Of a stretch of 64,000 nucleotides of DNA, positions 22,216 through 34,532 are shown in pieces (within the stretch, counting starts at the first letter, position 1; the number at the start of each line of letters is the position of its first letter). The notes under the pieces were generated by a model, which saw nothing but the letters and a program-made list of their open reading frames with translations, was not told where the DNA came from and made no database searches. A program made the position numbers and the translations under genes. Location: NCBI GenBank assembly GCA_034509735.1, contig JACGWO010000001.1, positions 16,074,854 through 16,138,853 of the forward strand, read 5' to 3'. Origin of the DNA: Sesamum alatum (lineage: Eukaryota > Streptophyta > Magnoliopsida > Lamiales > Pedaliaceae).

Positions 22216-22974
22216 TGTTAGGAATACGGCACCAGGATTCAGACCTCCAAAAATTTTAAACCTAATCAACTATTACAGAGAATAGGTGGGTAGGAGAACC
22301 CTTAATACAAAACAGGAAATCAGAACTAGGAGATTACAAAGTTAAAAGAACAGAACAAGAATATATATATATATATATCATAAGCCCTGTGACCAAACAT
22401 TAGGATCTCAGGGAACCAAAGGCTCAGGTAGCTTGTTCCAGATTCGCACAGCCCAAGACCCACAGGGGCCAAAGGCCAGCAACCCAGTCTCACAGTTGCA
22501 AGGCTGAAAAACTCAGAGCTACAAAGGCAGGGCCACACAAGCTATATTCTCAAGACCACAAAGGTCAGGCCACAAAGGGAGGAATCCACAAAGCATTTAG
22601 GGTTTACCACAAAGGTATGTTCACGAAAAACTTTCAGAAGAAGAAGAAGAGATGTTTCAAACTTATGCTCTGAAGTTGAGAAGTGGGAGCATATATATAG
22701 TAGACAGCCATTAATGGAGGCGAAGGAAAACGATGAGACTTTTCAGGCGAAGGAGTGAGAACCAAGACCAGAGTGAAGAGGCGTCAGTAGAGATGTGAAG
22801 GGTCACCAGATGAAATAGGGGTAGAGTCGGGTTAGGGTTAGACAGAAATGGGTTTGGGCTATGTGGGTTGGGTCAACAGAATGGGCCAACCTATATAGTG
22901 GGCTCGGAGAGTTGGCCTGACATCCAGTTAGACATGCGCATGGGCCGAATGGATTTGGGCCACACAATTTTACA
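22216..22974 (-). repeat. Copia 3' LTR, U2
   Basis: 759 bp, tgttagg...ttttaca. Partner of 27605-28375. Confidence 0.9.
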
Positions 22975-23094
22975 TTTTCCACCTTGGACCGAATCCAAGA
23001 GGCCGGAAACAGGGTGTCATCATCGCCATACCGCCAGGGCCCTTTAGAGTGCCTGTAAGAACAGAGAGCATAGCAAAGTTTGCGAAGACAGTAA

Positions 23095-26000
23095 TTAAAT
23101 TAAGTTCAAGATGTTGAGACAATTTTTAAATTTTTCTAAGGAAAGACTTTTTGTGCCCATATCTGCAGGATTATCTTCTGAAGAAACTTTATCAAGGTTG
23201 ATGATCTCTTTTCCGACAATATCTCTAATAAAACGGTATCTTACATCAATATGTTTTGTTCGATTATGAAATACTGGGTTTTGCACAACTGAATACTAGA
23301 TTGACTATCAGAAAATACAATGCCCTTTGTTTAACAAACCAATTTCAGTTAACAGTCCCTTAAGCCAAATGGCTTCTTTAAGAGCTTTTGTGATGGCAAT
23401 ATATTATCCCTCAGTAGTAGACAATGTCACAATATTTTGAAGTTGAGACTTCCAGCTAATGCATGCACCACATAGTGTAAAGATATAAGAAGTAGTAGAT
23501 CTCCTAATGTCCCTATCATTAGCATAGTTTGAATCTACATAGCCAACTAGGTTCACTCCATCAGGACACTTAGAAAACTTTATGCCAGCATTCGTAGAGT
23601 TATTCAAATATCTTAGTAACCATTTAAGTGTTTCCCAATGCGTAGAACTAGCATTACATATATCTACTCAGACAACTAACAGAATAAGCAATATCAAGTC
23701 GAGTACTTACCATTAAATACATAACATTTCCAATAGCATTTGAATAAGGAATCTTTTTTCATGCTTTCTTTTTCAGATTCAGTTTTGGGACTTTGTTCCT
23801 TACTAAGTTGAAAATGAGCAGCCAAAGGAACACTAGTAGGTTTAGCATTCAACATTGAAAACTTTTCTAACACAGTTTTCATATAAGATTTTTGATTCAG
23901 AAGTATGGTAGAAGAATTTCAATTTCATTCAACAGACATCCCAAGGATTCTTTTAGCATCACCAAGATCTTTCATTTCAAAATTCTTACACAGATTGTTT
24001 TGCAGTTCTTTAATTAAAGACATGTTGGGACTGGCAATTAGCATATCATCGACATAAAGAACTAGAAACACTGGATCATGGGATTCATATTTGAAATACA
24101 AGCATGGATCATATGCTCTTCTAAGAAATTTCAGAAACTTCATAAACAGATCAAGTTTCCTATTCCATTGTCTAGGTGATTGCTTTAGACCATATAAACA
24201 TTTGTTAAGCAAACAGACATGATCAGAAAATTTCTTGTCAACATAGCCGGTAGGTTGATTCATGTAAATTTTCTTGTCCAGTTCACCATGCAGAAAAGTG
24301 GTTTTAACATCCATTTGTTTTAGTTCCTAGTTAAAATGAGCAGTGAGTGCAAGCAGATTTCTTACAATCGTATACTTTACAACAGCAGAAAAGATTTCAG
24401 TGTAATTTATGCCTTCTTTTGAGTGACATCTTTAGCTACTAGTCTAGCTTTGTAGCGAGTTGAATCATTTTTTTGTTTTATTTTAAGAGTCCACTTGCAG
24501 TCTATAACAGATCACCTTTACATTTAGGTAGGGTCCAAGTTTTGTTTATGTTTAAAGACTCAAGTTCTTCATTCATGGCTTTTACCCATTTCTTAGAATT
24601 AGCAGATTCTAAAGCTTCTTCATAAGAGGATGGTTCAAAGCCTTCAGCATTTAGAACTAAGTGAAAGTATTTATATTTTGAAGGAATCCTAGGTTCACGT
24701 CTCTCTCTATCTCTATCTAATTGATAGTTATTAGTACTAGAGTTATTAGAGATTTCATTAGGATGCTCATTCTCAATGTTTTGATGTTCATCTATGACTT
24801 GTTCTTCTTGAAGGTTTTCTTCCATAGGACCTTCCACCTTATTAAAGGTGCTATCTATATTAACATCAGTATCTTTCTTAGGATATAACAAACAAGGCAA
24901 GTCTAATTCATTAAAAGTTTCATCCCTACTAATTATAACCCTAAAAGTTGGTTGGCTTCTAAGCCAAAACCTATATCTTTTAACTCCTTCCGAATAACCA
25001 ATGAACACTCATTTTTGTGTACGAGCATTAAGTTTATCAAAGTTTTGTAATGCAAATGCAGAGCATCCAAAAATACGAAGATTAGAAAGATTTACATCAT
25101 TTCCATACACATTCAGGCAGTTTTCCAGATAAAGGAACAGAAGATGAACGATTAATCAAGTAAGCAGCAGTTAATAAAGCTTCGCCCCAGAAAGATTTAG
25201 CAAGACCAGAACTGATCAAAAGACATCTAACTTTATTTAGCAAAGTCCTATTCATACGTTCAGCAACACCATTTTGTTGTGGGGTGTAGGGAGTGGTCTT
25301 GTGTCTTTTTATTCCAAACTCTTCACACAAATCTGAGAGATTTTGGTTAAAAAATTCCAAACCATTGTCAGTTCTAAGAGTTTTTATTCTCTTACCAGTT
25401 TGGTTCTCAACTAAAGTTTTTCAGGTTTTGAATTTATCAAAAACTTCATATTTGTGTTTCATCAAGAAAATAAAATTTTTTCTGGAAAAATCATCTATTA
25501 TAGAAAGGAAATATCGGTTTCAACCATGAGTTGGGACATTGGCAGGTCCCCACACATAAACATGAATATAATCAAGTTTGTAAGAAGATAAAGTAGGATT
25601 TGGGAAAGGTGATGATGGAAAATGCACATTATGGTGTTTTCCAAGAATGTAGTTATCAAAAAATTCCATTTTCATCAAATTCTTCATTCAGAATGCCATG
25701 CTTATGCCTTTCATGCTTATGTGTCCAAACCTTTTATGTCGTAAGTCAGTTTTACTGTTTTTCAAGACTGGAGCAACAAACATATCATATTTCACAGAAT
25801 AAACATATAGGCTCCTTTTTCTTTCTGCCTTAAACATAGTAAGGGATCCTTTCATGACTTTCATGATACCCTTACCCCATCTCCCCTCTAACCCTTCCTC
25901 TTCTAAGGCAGCACATGAGATCAAATTGTGGCATAGATCAGGAACATGTCTCACATTTTTTAGTGTAAGTTTGAAACCATTTTCAAAGGTTAAACACACA

Positions 26001-26290
26001 TCACCAAAACCATGCACATCACATAATTTCTCATTTGCCATGGAAACATAACCTAATTTCTCAGATTTATAATTTGTAAAATCTCACTGAAAGGAGTTAT
26101 GTGAAAAGTACATCCAGAATCAATAAGCCATTCATTCATATTTAAAGAGGATTTAGCAGAATTGACATCACATATCATGTATACTTCATCACAGCTTTCT
26201 TTAGTCACATTAGCAGATTCATTTGAATTATTCTTCTTAGGCTTTTTGCAATCTTTAATGAAATATCCTCTACCCCCACAGTTATAACAT
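23095..26290 (-). pseudogene. Copia pol, U2 (protease, integrase, RT, RNase H), decayed
   Basis: From high to low coordinate: zinc knuckle at 26289-26248 (CYNCGGRGYFIKDC, with the expected His changed to Tyr), protease with IDSGCTFH (about 26130), GAG-pre-integrase (26041-25688, RHVPDLCHNLIS), integrase C-half (25360-25097, TPYTPQQNGVAERMNRT), linker (25008-24502), RT (24314-23925, DVKTTFLHGELDKKIYMNQP and LYVDDMLIAS), RNase H (23607-23404 and 23286-23095). Stops and frame changes break it at many points. Confidence 0.85.
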
Positions 26291-26326
26291 CTTTTATCCT
26301 TCTGTTTCTCATTATCATTTTTATCA

Positions 26327-26597
26327 TCTATACTATTTTATTATTGAAGAGAGCCTCTTTGGTGTCCAAATTAATTTGGCCTGCCATTTTTTTAAAAAAA
26401 AATAATTAATTAACTATTTATAACTTCACCATGATCTTTCATAACTACCATTGGTGGATTTTTTTTCCTCATGCATTTTATCTTATTTTAGGTAATTTTG
26501 AACTTTACAAAAAGTAAATAATATAATTTATAAAAATATTTTTATTAAATATTTTTTAAAAATTATGCACATATATAGGATGTGCCACACTTACTAG
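26327..26597. mobile_element. Short Helitron inside Copia gag, U2
   Basis: 271 bp, tctatactatttta...ttactag between host A and T, with hairpin gcacat-atatagg-atgtgc close to the end. Orthologous to 6764-7038. Confidence 0.85.
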
Positions 26598-27268
26598 TAC
26601 CTATTATCATACTTATACTTCTGCTTAGACTTATTCCTACCTCTGCTTTTGCTTCTACTTTTACTGTGTCTTCTGAATTTATAATCTGAGTTTCTGTTTT
26701 TGGTTCTACCTCTTACAAAATTCACTTCATTCTGATTCTGACTAGGTTTGTTTGTTTTTAAATCCATTTCCTTACTCTTGAGACCACTTATTACTGTTTC
26801 AAGGTTTACATTATCTCTTTCATACTTAATAGCAGCTTTAACATCACCATATGAATCAGGAATAGCATTTAACAGAACTATAGGGGAATAATCATCAATG
26901 TTCTTATCACTGGTTAACTTAATGTCCTGAATTAATTTAGTGAAATCATCTATGTTTTCTTCAATGTTTTTAGTTGTATCAAGTTTATATCTAAAAAATT
27001 TCTCAAGTAAGAAAAGCTTGCTAGGTAAAGAAGTTTCAGTATAAAGTTCTTCAAGTTTTTCCCATAATTCTTTTGCAAAATTTTGTTTACCAACTTTTGT
27101 AATCACAGAGCCAAACAAGTTAATAATAATAGAAGAATATGCATACTCATCATTTTCAAGTCTTTTTTCTTCAGAAACAGATTCAGCATATTTTCCATCT
27201 ATTGCTTTAAACATTTTCTGTTGAATCAATATGCCTTTCATTTTTTGTTGCCATATAGTATAATCCAT
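26594..27268 (-). pseudogene. Copia gag, U2
   Basis: 224 codons beginning MDYTIWQQKMKGILIQQKMF, a UBN2-type gag, with a basic SR/KSK-rich end. The zinc knuckle that should follow is cut off by the Helitron. This is the fullest gag in the window and shows what the U1 copy lost. Confidence 0.85.
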
Positions 27269-27591
27269 TTTTCCATCAAAAGGCAGTAAACTATAACCAA
27301 CAATATTTAACAGATACTATTCAAGCAGACAGTTCAGATAGATAGACAGAATATAGAATACTCACCACAAGTTCAAGAGAATAGAAAACACAGATAATCA
27401 GCAGAAATTAAAAGGGTGCTTGACTAACACCTCGAGACAGATTCCCGGCGGCCTCAAGGGCCCGGCCAGGTGAGGATATTAGCAAGGGTTGGTCTTGGAC
27501 TGATAGTAGTAATAAATGAAAGAGAATAAGCAAAGTTAGAGTTTAAAGAGCATATTACTGTAGAAGCGACTGAGCCCTAGGCTTAACCCAA

Positions 27592-27604
27592 GCTCTGATA
27601 CCAC
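27592..27604 (-). other. Copia primer-binding site, U2
   Basis: gtggtatcagagc on the minus strand next to the 5' LTR, complementary to initiator tRNA-Met. Confidence 0.85.
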
Positions 27605-28375
27605 TGTTAGGAATACAACACCAGGATTCAGACCTCCAAAATTTTTAAACCTAATGAACTATTACAGAGAATAGGTGGGTAGAAGAACCCTTAATACAAA
27701 ATAGGAAATCAGAATCAGGAGATTGCAGAGTTAAAAAAATAGAACAAGAATATATATATATATATATATATATCATAAGCCCTGAGAACAAAAATTAGGG
27801 TGTCAGGGAACCAAACAGGTAGCCTGTTCTGGATTCGCACAGCCCAAGACCCACATGGGCCAAAGCCAACAACCCAGTCTCACGGTTGCAAGGCTGAAAA
27901 ACTCAGAGCCACAAAGGCAAGGCCACACAGGTTGTATTCTCAAAACTATAAAGGTCAGGCCACAAAGGCAGGAATCCACAAAGGATTTAGGTTTACCACA
28001 AAGGTAGGGTTCATGAAGAACTTTCAAAAAAAGAGAGGACAAGAAGAGATGTCTTAGACTTATGCCCTGAAGATGAGAGGAGGGAGCATATATATAGTAG
28101 ACAGACATTAATGGAGGCGAGAGAAAATGAGGAGACTTTTCAAGCGAAGGGGTGAGAACCAAGACCAAAGTGAAAAGGCGGCGTCAGTGGAGATGTGAAG
28201 GGTCACCAGATGAAATAGGGGTAGAGTCGGGTTAGGGTTAGACAGAACTGGGTTTGGGCCATAGTGGGTTGGGTCAATAGAATGGGCCAACCTGTATAGT
28301 GGGCTCGGAGAGTTAGCCTACCATCCAGTGACACATGGGCTTGGGCCGAGTGGATTTGGACCACACAATTTTACA
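27605..28375 (-). repeat. Copia 5' LTR, U2
   Basis: 771 bp, tgttagg...ttttaca, followed by cagtt. Confidence 0.9.
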
Positions 28376-28535
28376 CAGTTAACTTGGTTTTAAATTTTTA
28401 GGTTTTCATTGATGGATACTTAAAGCTCGATATTAATTCTTCTTCACATTTTGCTCCATTTTAAATCCATCTGGGGAATTAAAAGTTGCTTTAGTGGACG
28501 AACAGAGCAGTAAAAACATTTAGTTAAAGCTTCAT

Positions 28536-28541
28536 TTTATT
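28536..28541 (-). terminator. Poly(A) signal of nsLTP-CEP gene, U2
   Basis: AATAAA on the minus strand about 70 bp past the exon 2 stop, conserved in all three units. Confidence 0.55.
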
Positions 28542-28606
28542 TATAGAATATATTCCGATGCATGTACAACAGTACAAGGCTATCAAATCAGAGTTTTACT
28601 CATCAC

Positions 28607-29678
28607 TTATTTGTTCATGGAAGTTGTGCGATGTGGAGGAGCATCGGGAGGACTACCATGACCCATACCTGGGCTATGACCTTCTTTTGTCGGTCGTAAA
28701 GCCTTGCTCTCCAAATTCTTATTCTTGTTCAACTGTGGAGGAGCGTCAGGAGGACTACCGTGACCCATACCTGGGCTATGACCTTCTTTTGTTGGCCGTA
28801 AAGCCTTGCCCTCAAAATTTTTATACTTGTTCAATTGTGGAGGAGCGTCGGGAGGACTACCGTGACCCATACCTGGGCTATGACCTTCTTTTGTTGGCCG
28901 TAAAGCCTTGCTCCCTAAATTCTTATACCTTTTCAACTGTGGAGGAGCGCCAGGAGGACTACCATGACCCATACCTGGGCTATGACCTTCTTTTGTCAGT
29001 CGTAAAGCCTTGGTCTCCAAATTCTTATACCTGTTCAACTGTGGGGGGGCGCTGGGAGGACTACCGTGACCCATACCTAGGCTATGACCTTCTCTTGTCG
29101 GCCGTAATGCCTTGCTCTCCAAATTATTATACATGTTCAACTGTGGGGGAGCGCCAGGAGGACTACCATGACCCATACCTGGGCTATGACCTTCTTTTGT
29201 CGGTCGTAAAGCCTTGCTCTCCCAATTCTTATACATGTTCAACTGTGGAGGAGCATCGGGAGGACTACCGTGACCCATACCTGGGCTATGACCTTCTTTT
29301 GTCGGTCGTAAAGCCTTTCTCTCCAAATTCTTATACATGTTCAACTGTGGAGGAGCGCCGGGAGGATTACCATGACCCATACCTGGGCTATGACCTTCTT
29401 TTGTCATCCGTAAAGCCTTGCTCTCCAAATTCTTATACCTGTTCAACTGTGGAGGAGCGTCGGGAGGACTACCGTGACCCATACCTGGGCTATGACCTTC
29501 TTTTGTCGGCCGTAAAGCCTTGCTCTCCAAATTCTTATACCTGTTCAACTGTGGAGGAGCGCCAGGAGGACTACCGTGACCCATACCTGGGCTATGACCT
29601 TCTTTTGTCGGTCGTAAAGCCTTGCTCTCCAAATTCTTATACCTGTTCAACTTGAAACTTACATCATTTATCGGAATC
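28607..29678 (-). CDS. nsLTP-CEP hybrid gene U2, exon 2: ten CEP-like peptide repeats
   Basis: Joined to exon 1 (ending 30531) the frame is 1419 nt, 472 aa. Ten 34-residue units follow the linker. Seven carry exactly ALRPTKEGHSPGMGH; unit 3 has Met and unit 7 Leu for Pro4; unit 6 reads ALRPTREGHSLGMGH. The spacer (GSPPGAPPQLNRYKNLESK type) varies more. Common changes between units are silent on this strand but not on the other: CGA CCG versus CGG CCA (Arg-Pro), and CAC versus CAT in GMGH. The acceptor is ttggcag at 29685-29679. Two later AGs (before T-TTC and G-TAT) are in the same phase, so any of the three gives the CEP frame. A GTAAGT lies 16 nt into the exon; if used as a donor it would remove the array. 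Confidence 0.75.
28631..29650. repeat. 102-bp tandem repeat, 10 units (CEP array U2)
   Basis: Ten head-to-tail 102-bp units, the longest array in the window. Both strands happen to be open through it (365 codons plus, 347 minus). Confidence 0.97.
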
Positions 29679-29726
29679 CTGCCAACATTTCAACAAGTTC
29701 AGATTTAGGTACTAACACACACAAAC

Positions 29727-30477
29727 ATATATATATATATATATATATATAGCAAGACGATGGTTGACCACAATTAAGTTAATTTTGACCAAATACTAGC
29801 TTCTGGTAATTTTGAATTTTTTAATTGTCAAGAAAAAATGTCAATGTTTAGAACATCCATTTTAATTTAAAAATCCAATTTTTTTTATCTAAAAATTCCC
29901 ATTTTTAAGATGAGTGTTTATCTATTCTAAATTCTACCTTCAAAATTATGATTAATGTTTTATCATATAAAATATATATTTATTTTATCACTAAATATCT
30001 ATTTTCATTTTAATCATATACTCATATCCTATAGCTAAATTGATGTTCTGCATTTATCATGATTCTATTTTATTTTTATATATTATTTTTCGTGATACTT
30101 GAAACTTATTAAAAGTAAGTTTTAATTCTCGCTTTATATTTTATGTTATTTTTTACAAAGTAAGATCATTTTAAATTTATGTACTTTAATATAGATTTTG
30201 ATGGAAGATGAATTATAACAAACAATACATTTAACTAATTCTTTATTTTTTATATATTCTATAGAGTTTAGCGTATGTGTATGAAAATATCATTTTCAAC
30301 AATAATCAAAATAAATTAAAAATTAAAAAATGCTATGTTTTTTCCTATTTTTAAAATGAAAAGTTTTATTGTATGAAAAAGATTCCTTTATTAAGCAATA
30401 TATTATAAAAATATATATTTAATTTTTTTAAGAAAAGAAATATTATATAACCACGCGTAACATGGGTTCCACACTAG
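29727..30477. mobile_element. Helitron in the nsLTP-CEP intron, U2
   Basis: Runs from a (TA)n run at 29727-29751 to tccacactag before host T. Same insertion as U1 9187-9927, within the 852-bp intron (30530-29679). Confidence 0.7.
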
Positions 30478-30526
30478 TATATATATATTCAGAAATAAAG
30501 AGAGAAACAAAGAAAAATAGAGATTT

Positions 30527-30877
30527 TTACGCATCACAATTGACGTTGAGCTGCACGGGAACGGGTACATCAATCTTGCAAAGCTGGGGAAGTTGTTTTG
30601 CGTTGTCTTGATTAAGTTTAACTGACAATGCAGCCTGCTTGAGGCACTGACAAACAATTTTTCGGTCTGCCGACGAAACGGTGGCTTGAGCCAACGATTG
30701 AGCACCTACGCAACAATTGGTGCTAATTTCCCCCACTCCTAGGAGAAAGGACTGGCACGATACCAGAAACTCCAAAGCCTGTGTGCATGAAATGGCTTCT
30801 GCCGGGGCCGGAGGACTGAAGGTTATCAGGGCCAGAACCACCACCGCTACCAACCACCTCAGACTACTATAACCCAT
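30527..30877 (-). CDS. nsLTP-CEP hybrid gene U2, exon 1: type I nsLTP
   Basis: ATG at 30877, signal peptide MGYSSLRWLVAVVVLALITF, then all eight cysteines with type I spacing. Unspliced it ends NVNCDA plus stop at 30529-30527. The donor GC/GTAAAAATC puts the exon end at 30531, phase 2, matching exon 2 at 29678. It differs from the U1 protein at only a few residues (for example VSCQSF for ISCQSF, CQC for CHC), and the frame is intact. Confidence 0.92.
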   Translation of the reverse strand: MGYSSLRWLVAVVVLALITFSPPAPAEAISCTQALEFLVSCQSFLLGVGEISTNCCVGAQSLAQATVSSADRKIVCQCLKQAALSVKLNQDNAKQLPQLCKIDVPVPVQLNVNCDA

Positions 30878-30933
30878 TTTGTATTGGAAAGTGAATGATG
30901 TTACTTGTGGTGAAGTAGAGGAACAGTGCGCGG

Positions 30934-30942
30934 TATTTATAG
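30934..30942 (-). promoter_or_regulatory. TATA box of nsLTP-CEP gene, U2
   Basis: CTATAAATA on the minus strand, 57 bp before the ATG, as in U1. Confidence 0.75.
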
Positions 30943-32291
30943 AGCAAGAGGGACCTAAAAGCATGTGCTTCTCACATAATTTCTCCTCTTAGGGTGGGAC
31001 CCTAAGCTATACCTATAAGTTGGTGAGTGCAATGAATGCATATTCTGAGAAACCCACATTAAAAAAGTACTTTTTGATGAGTTCGAAGGAATGTTGTTTG
31101 ATATGCTTCCAAAAAAGTCTTGGTTGGATCTTAAATGCACAACTTTTTTAGCAATTTCAAAGTTTTTTATTTTAAAATGATGGTACATTTTCATAATGCA
31201 TTTTAAATATATAATTTTATTAAATTAATAATATTTATATTTTTTCAGAAATATTTATATATATCTACATATATAAAAGAACGAATTTTGACTTCGATTG
31301 AGTTAATTTTGACTCCTTACTAATTTATGGTCATTTTAAAAAAAAATTATAAAGGAAAAATCTTGGTAACTCTGGCTACAATTGAGGTAATTTTGACTCA
31401 ATACTAATTTTTAATAATTTTAAATTTTTTAATTACTATGAAAAAAAATCTCATTTAGAACATCTCATTTATTTTAAATTAAGAATTTAGCTTCTATTTA
31501 TCTACAAAACTCTCTACACAATATTTTATTTTCAAAATTAGTACTTATCCATACAAAATTCTATCATCTAGGTCATGAAGCTAATCAATTTGTATTTATC
31601 TTAAACAAATTCAGATTTGAGAGGATTTTGTATTATGTTCATAAATATTACTTAGCTTATCACTATCATTTATTTTTAATTTTAACCCTATACTTATTAA
31701 TCCATCATTCATTGTTCCAAACTTACATCAATCTTAGAAATTTGAATTATTTAATTATCACCAAAAAAATCTAATTGGTTGGCTTAGTTTTAGCAGGAAT
31801 TTAATTAAGAAAATCAATTAATAAGCTAAATCTTTAAAATTTGGCAAGAAAAAATACATTTGGCTGATTTAATTTTATCATTCAATTTATTTTTTTTAAA
31901 AATAAATTAGTTCACAAACTAAATTCATAAAAATTTGCATGAAAATGTAGAAACAGGATAATTATATTTTAAGAACACCAAAGACAAGCAATAATTAACA
32001 AAAACTGTTTAAAATTTCATAATGAGAGCAAACGCCAACCCACAGTGCAGCATTATACCGCTCATTCTTTTTGGTTTACTCAAACTTAGCCATTTTAATG
32101 CATGGATGACCGTTTTCTTTTGCGATGCAAATTACTAAGCTACATTATTAGTGATATATTCATATATTTTGTGATATAAATACAATTGATTTTACATATA
32201 GGATATCACATTCTTTTATTATTAGGATTTTCATTTTTATATGTTAGTTTTTCCTCTTTCTGATTTCATGTTGTTGTGTTCAAAGTTCTGC

Positions 32292-33422
32292 AGATTAAAT
32301 GCAAAATTCATCATCTAACTTGAGCCCATTGGCATTTTAATCATTTATGTATTTAGGATAGCAATATGATCCTCCAACTTTTTCAAAGTCGCAATTTAAG
32401 GACCTCCGGCATCGAAAATTTTTAAACACCCTAGAAAATGGCGCATGTGCTGCATGTGCTAATCTAAAATTGGGGTCTGGTTTATGATTGGTTGCTATGG
32501 AACTGATGTGGTGTGGGCCACTGCTGACTTAAAAAAAACAAGAAAAAAAAAAACAATGTGGCATGAAACTGCCACGTCACCTTTGTTGACTTGGTGAGTT
32601 GGTAGTGAGTCGGGCATGACTGACTTACCAACCATCACCCCGCCGCCACAAATCAGCTCCACATCACCATTGACTACCGACCACCACCATCATTGCCGCC
32701 ACGGCTCCACCGTCAAAAAACTTTTCCAGCACGTATCCGGCCATGCGCACGACCATCGGCAGTTGGTTCCCCGTCAGAGCTGTAATGTGCCCTCACTCAC
32801 ACCAAACAGCAGGTTTGAAAGCCCTAGATCCCCTTTCCTCCTCATTGTTGATTCGCCGTTGTGCGACCACCTTTTTCTGTCGCACAACCACCAAAAGATT
32901 CCCCTGCTCACAGCGAACTTTTTGAGCCCACACCCATCAATTTTGGTCACCTCTCCGGCCAGATCTCTCTCCTTCTTTGTGCGCAAATTCCCCCTCGAGT
33001 TTTTTGTCGTTTCTCTGTCCGACAGTCATTTTGCCGGCAAACAACGGCCCCTGGATTCGCCTCCTCACAGTGGACCTATCCTGCCGATCCATTTCCGTCA
33101 TCACACCATTTTCAGTCATGCCTGACTCACCACCAACTCATGTACTCCTAAACCAACATCACCCTTTCTTTTTTTAAGTCAACACACAATCCACCTCCCT
33201 TATCCATGTCACAATTAATCGACCAATGCAAGAAGAACCCCCATTTTTTCTGCATCGCGTGCAGCCCATGTGCGATTTTTTGATGACTTAAAAGTTTTCC
33301 TGCAATGGAGTCCTAAATTTACGAGAAATGAAAAACTTACGGGACTATTTTGCTACAGTAAATATTTAAAGGACTAAAATGCCAATAGGATCAAGTTACA
33401 GGACTACTTTTACATTTAATCT
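32292..33422. mobile_element. Pack-MULE-like TIR element, U2
   Basis: Counterpart of 11766-12890, with ends agattaaatgcaaaattcat and complement of agattaaatgtaaaagtagt. Pro/His-rich frames in the core persist but carry replacements. Confidence 0.55.
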
Positions 33423-34532
33423 AAGTTTGGAGTAGTTTATTCTTATGATGTATAATTATTTTAGTTAACGATTTATTGTTTAACTCACCCAAACTATTTA
33501 TTTCTCAAAGTTGTTCCTCTTTGAGAATAATTTTTTTTAATTATTCAGTGATATGTTATTACGTGCTTTAATTTTCTCTTTCATACTTAGTTCGATTATT
33601 TTTTTTATTACTTTCTAAAGTGTATTTTTTCAGTTGTTTCTCTAATTTGATTGTGCTCAATCATCTTATTGTTATATCCGTAGTTTCATGTTTCTTTTTT
33701 ATTTGCATATGTTTTTTTCTTTTTCATTTTTTCCCCAATAGGAAGACATGTATAATGAGGTTCCCATATAAATTCATTTATTTTATTTTATTCTTTCTCT
33801 TAAAGCTATCTAATTTATGTAATAATTATGTTTTTTTCTTCTTCTTTTTATTTTTTTTTAATTTCTTACAGTAGGGGTGAAATTTTTATTTTAGTTTTTG
33901 CCTAACTAAAATAAAATTTTGAGAATTACATGTCTCGTTTCAATATATGTTTACTTTCTCAAATTTTTATTTATCTAGATATTAAGGAGACTAATTAATA
34001 TGAAAAAAATAGACTTATTTTTGTTGTAAATTCATTTGTTCATTTACACATGTTTTCTATTAAAATACTTATGTTACATTAATATTTTAAAATATAGTGA
34101 AAAATAAATTTTGTTAGAATTTTGATAGGTTGATATTTTACTATTTGTTTCAATTTATTTTTTTTCCTTTTTTTATTTGGCTTCCACTTAACATGGCTTT
34201 TGGTGCTAAATAAAATTTGGAGATAGTAGTATTTTGTTGAACTCAATCGAACCCTAATAGTTAATTTATTCAATTAATTCTATTTTTTCACTGTTTTGTC
34301 GACTTTAAATTTTGAGTGTGTACAAATTAAAAATTAACATAGTATTTTTTAAATAAGAAAAGCAATATAGGCAAAGTCTAAAAGTTCCTTAGCTTCATTA
34401 GTTCATTATGGTTTTGTTGTTTCATTTATAATGTCAATGCAGATGAAGGTGAATATATAAACGAGCTTTACTAAAGACGTACAATATTAAAAATTGATAC
34501 AATAGCTACGAGTTTTTCGTGATATAGAGATA

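Larger units (their letters stand above)
22216..28375 (-). mobile_element. Copia LTR retrotransposon, U2 copy
   Basis: 6160 bp. LTRs are 22216-22974 and 27605-28375. The target duplication is tagtt (22211-22215, one base changed) and cagtt (28376-28380). It has a primer site for initiator tRNA-Met and a purine tract ggtccaaggtggaaaa next to the 3' LTR. It sits at the same position as the U1 copy but is longer, keeping the 5' half of gag and more RT. Confidence 0.95.

Noticed and set aside
28631..29650. CRISPR-like or satellite array
   Set aside because: Contiguous 102-bp coding repeats without unique spacers, in a plant genome; explained as a peptide array.
28558..29655. 365-codon plus-strand frame with DYRDPYLGYDLLL repeats
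   Set aside because: It mirrors the CEP array. Its counterpart in U1 has a stop at 8791, its amino acids change where the minus strand stays silent, it has no recognisable domain, and the poly(A) signals conserved in the flank are on the minus strand.
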